Source: Moraxellaceae bacterium UBA2477 (lineage in GTDB: Bacteria; Pseudomonadota; Gammaproteobacteria; Pseudomonadales; Moraxellaceae). From it: DNA of 16,731 bases. Location: NCBI GenBank assembly GCA_002342025.1, contig DDPD01000040.1, positions 1 through 16,731 of the forward strand, in the 5' to 3' direction. The notes under the pieces were generated by a model that saw only the letters and a program-made list of their open reading frames with translations, was not told the origin of the DNA and made no database searches. A program made the translations under genes and the position numbers. Positions 15,364 through 16,731 of the stretch are shown in pieces (position 1 is the first letter of the stretch; every line of letters starts with the position of its first letter).

Positions 15364-16085
15364 TGACGAGCCTCACTAGGCTGATACTGGCAGCGGCATT
15401 GATCTGCCCGCCCCTCGCCCACGCGGGCTTTAAGGCCGGCGCGGATGGATTGCCCGAAGGCTGGAAGCTCTTTCGTATCAACGAAAAAGTAGCGGCCACG
15501 CAGTTCAAGCTATTGGCCGAGCCAGAGTCCGCCGTATTGCATGCGGTGGCCAATAACAGCATGGCCGGTGTCATTCGTAAGCAGCGCATTGATCTCGACA
15601 AGACCCCCCTGCTCTGTTGGCGATGGAAGGTGAAAGCCAGCGTGGCGAAAGCGGACCTAAGCACCAAGGCGGGCGATGACTATGCCGCGCGTCTATATGT
15701 TTTCTACGATGTGCCGGCGAGTCAGCTGGCCTTTTCCGATCGCGTAAAAATCAAATTAGCCAAGTCACTTTACGGCGCTGAAATTCCCACGGCGGCGTTG
15801 AACTACGTATGGGACAACAAATACGCCATCGGCACGATGCGGGCCAACGCTTACACCGACCGCACCCGCCTCATTGTTTTGCAGTCCGGCAACAGCAAGG
15901 CCGGGCAATGGCAAACCGAAGTCCGCAATGTAAAACAGGACTACGTGGCCGCATTTGGCAGCCCTGCGCCGGATGTTGTGGGGCTGGCCATTGCTACGGA
16001 CACCGATAACACGAAAAGCACCGCCGAGGCTTGGTATCAAGAGCCGCGTTTTGTGGCGAGCGCAGATCAGTGCAGTTCGAATTAA
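15360..16085 (+). CDS. DUF3047 protein with signal peptide
   Basis: The 241-aa protein starts with a clear Sec signal peptide (MMTSLTRLILAAALICPPLA, probable cleavage after AHA at residue 22), so the mature protein is periplasmic. The rest matches DUF3047: LCWRWKVKA, GDDYAARLYVFYD, ALNYVWDNKYAIG, the RNVKQDYVAAFG segment and the closing IATDTDNTKSTAEAWYQEPRF. No catalytic function is known for the family; the Trp-rich beta pattern suggests a lectin- or carbohydrate-binding-like fold, but that is a guess. The first ATG overlaps the preceding TGA as ATGA, and a second ATG follows at once at 15363. Tight coupling to the transferase gene suggests a shared pathway, perhaps handling an exported product. 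Confidence 0.85.
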   Translation: MMTSLTRLILAAALICPPLAHAGFKAGADGLPEGWKLFRINEKVAATQFKLLAEPESAVLHAVANNSMAGVIRKQRIDLDKTPLLCWRWKVKASVAKADLSTKAGDDYAARLYVFYDVPASQLAFSDRVKIKLAKSLYGAEIPTAALNYVWDNKYAIGTMRANAYTDRTRLIVLQSGNSKAGQWQTEVRNVKQDYVAAFGSPAPDVVGLAIATDTDNTKSTAEAWYQEPRFVASADQCSSN

Positions 16086-16110
16086 GGTTTAAGAGAAAGG
16101 AAAATTAGCG

Positions 16111-16731
16111 ATGCATGAACTGGTTCAAGACTATTACGGCAAGCAGCTACAAAGCACGGCCGACTTAAAGACCTCAGCATGTTGCGACGCCTCGTCCATG
16201 CCTGCGTGGCTGAAGCCACTGCTGTCTAACGTGCATGATGAAGTGATGATGCGCTATTACGGCTGCGGGCTGGTCTGCCCACCCAAGCTGCAAGGTTGCC
16301 AAATTCTCGATTTGGGCTCCGGCTCCGGGCGGGATGTGTATGTTCTGGCGCAGATGGCTGGCCCCAGCGGTCATGTGCTTGGAGTAGACATGACCCGCGA
16401 ACAACTCGACGTCGCGACCAGCACCTTGGATTGGCATGCCGAGCGCTTTGGCTACGCGAATGTGAGCTTTAAAGAGGGATTTATTGAGCGTCTAGATGCG
16501 CTGGGCCTAGAGGATGAGCGCTTTGACGTGATTGTTTCCAACTGCGTGATCAACTTGTCGCCAGACAAAGACGCGGTGTTACGCGAGGCCTATCGCCTGT
16601 TGAAAACCGGGGGTGAGCTCTACTTCTCAGACATCTATGCGGATCGCCGTGTGCCTGCTGAGATGGTAGCGGACCCGCTGCTTTACGGGGAATGCTTGAG
16701 CGGTGCGCTGTATTGGAACGACTTCTTGAGC
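16111..16731 (+). CDS. arsM: ArsM-type arsenite methyltransferase, 5' part, cut by window end
   Basis: This is a SAM-dependent class I methyltransferase that runs off the window after 207 codons. The start MHELVQDYYGKQLQSTADLK with the Cys pair C24-C25 (TSACC) is typical of ArsM proteins found with ArsS. The SAM motif is LDLGSGSGRD (66-75), followed by GVDMT. C52 and C56 (YYGCGLVC) and C63 lie upstream of it. C145 (SNCVINL) and C195 (YGECLSGALYW) have the contexts and 50-residue spacing of the two essential arsenic-binding cysteines of the Cyanidioschyzon enzyme. ArsM methylates As(III) to mono- and dimethylarsenic, the substrate ArsS needs. AAAGGA lies 9 bp before the ATG at 16111, and the gap after the DUF3047 gene is 25 bp. 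The C-terminal end is not visible. Confidence 0.92.
   Translation, partial: MHELVQDYYGKQLQSTADLKTSACCDASSMPAWLKPLLSNVHDEVMMRYYGCGLVCPPKLQGCQILDLGSGSGRDVYVLAQMAGPSGHVLGVDMTREQLDVATSTLDWHAERFGYANVSFKEGFIERLDALGLEDERFDVIVSNCVINLSPDKDAVLREAYRLLKTGGELYFSDIYADRRVPAEMVADPLLYGECLSGALYWNDFLS

Overview
This window is the replication-origin region of a gammaproteobacterial chromosome. It reads into a co-oriented cluster whose genes match the families used for arsenosugar biosynthesis. The gene order mnmE-yidC-yidD-rnpA-rpmH | oriC | dnaA-dnaN-recF-gyrB is the conserved origin layout of Pseudomonas-like and Oceanospirillales-like Gammaproteobacteria. The full-length gyrase B (about 808 aa, with the long insert in its TOPRIM half) and the parS-like motif GTTCCACGTGGAAC agree with that placement. 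I cannot name a genus from the sequence.

Minus strand, 1-3319: a leftward block encodes the tRNA-modification GTPase MnmE (cut off by the window edge), the membrane insertase YidC, its small partner YidD, the RNase P protein and ribosomal protein L34. A near-consensus sigma70 promoter (TTGACA, 17 bp, TAATAT) faces rpmH. Region 3320-3784 has no gene and carries the features of oriC: a GATC cluster, an AT-rich stretch of about 20% GC, and five exact or near-exact DnaA boxes, two of them perfect. The last perfect box lies 7 bp in front of dnaA.

Plus strand, 3785-9821: dnaA, dnaN, recF and gyrB follow with short gaps (about 15-18 bp), encoding the initiator, sliding clamp, recombination mediator and gyrase B subunit. 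Three parS-like palindromes (partition-complex loading sites) lie at 6706 and 7333 inside recF and at 9838 just after gyrB. A hairpin terminator follows gyrB, and a dusC-type tRNA dihydrouridine synthase begins 8 bp beyond its short T run.

Plus strand, 10908-16731 (continues out of the window): six tightly packed genes look like one operon. They encode ArsS (radical SAM), a membrane VTT domain fused to a mercuric-reductase-like flavoprotein, a TIGR04283-type glycosyltransferase, a TIGR04282-type transferase, a secreted DUF3047 protein, and an ArsM-type arsenite methyltransferase truncated by the window end. A reasonable model, from known family roles, is that ArsM methylates arsenite to dimethylarsenic, ArsS attaches the 5'-deoxyadenosyl group of SAM, and the two GT-A-fold enzymes build the sugar product. 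The VTT-flavoprotein fusion and the exported DUF3047 protein have no established role and are the least understood parts of the window.
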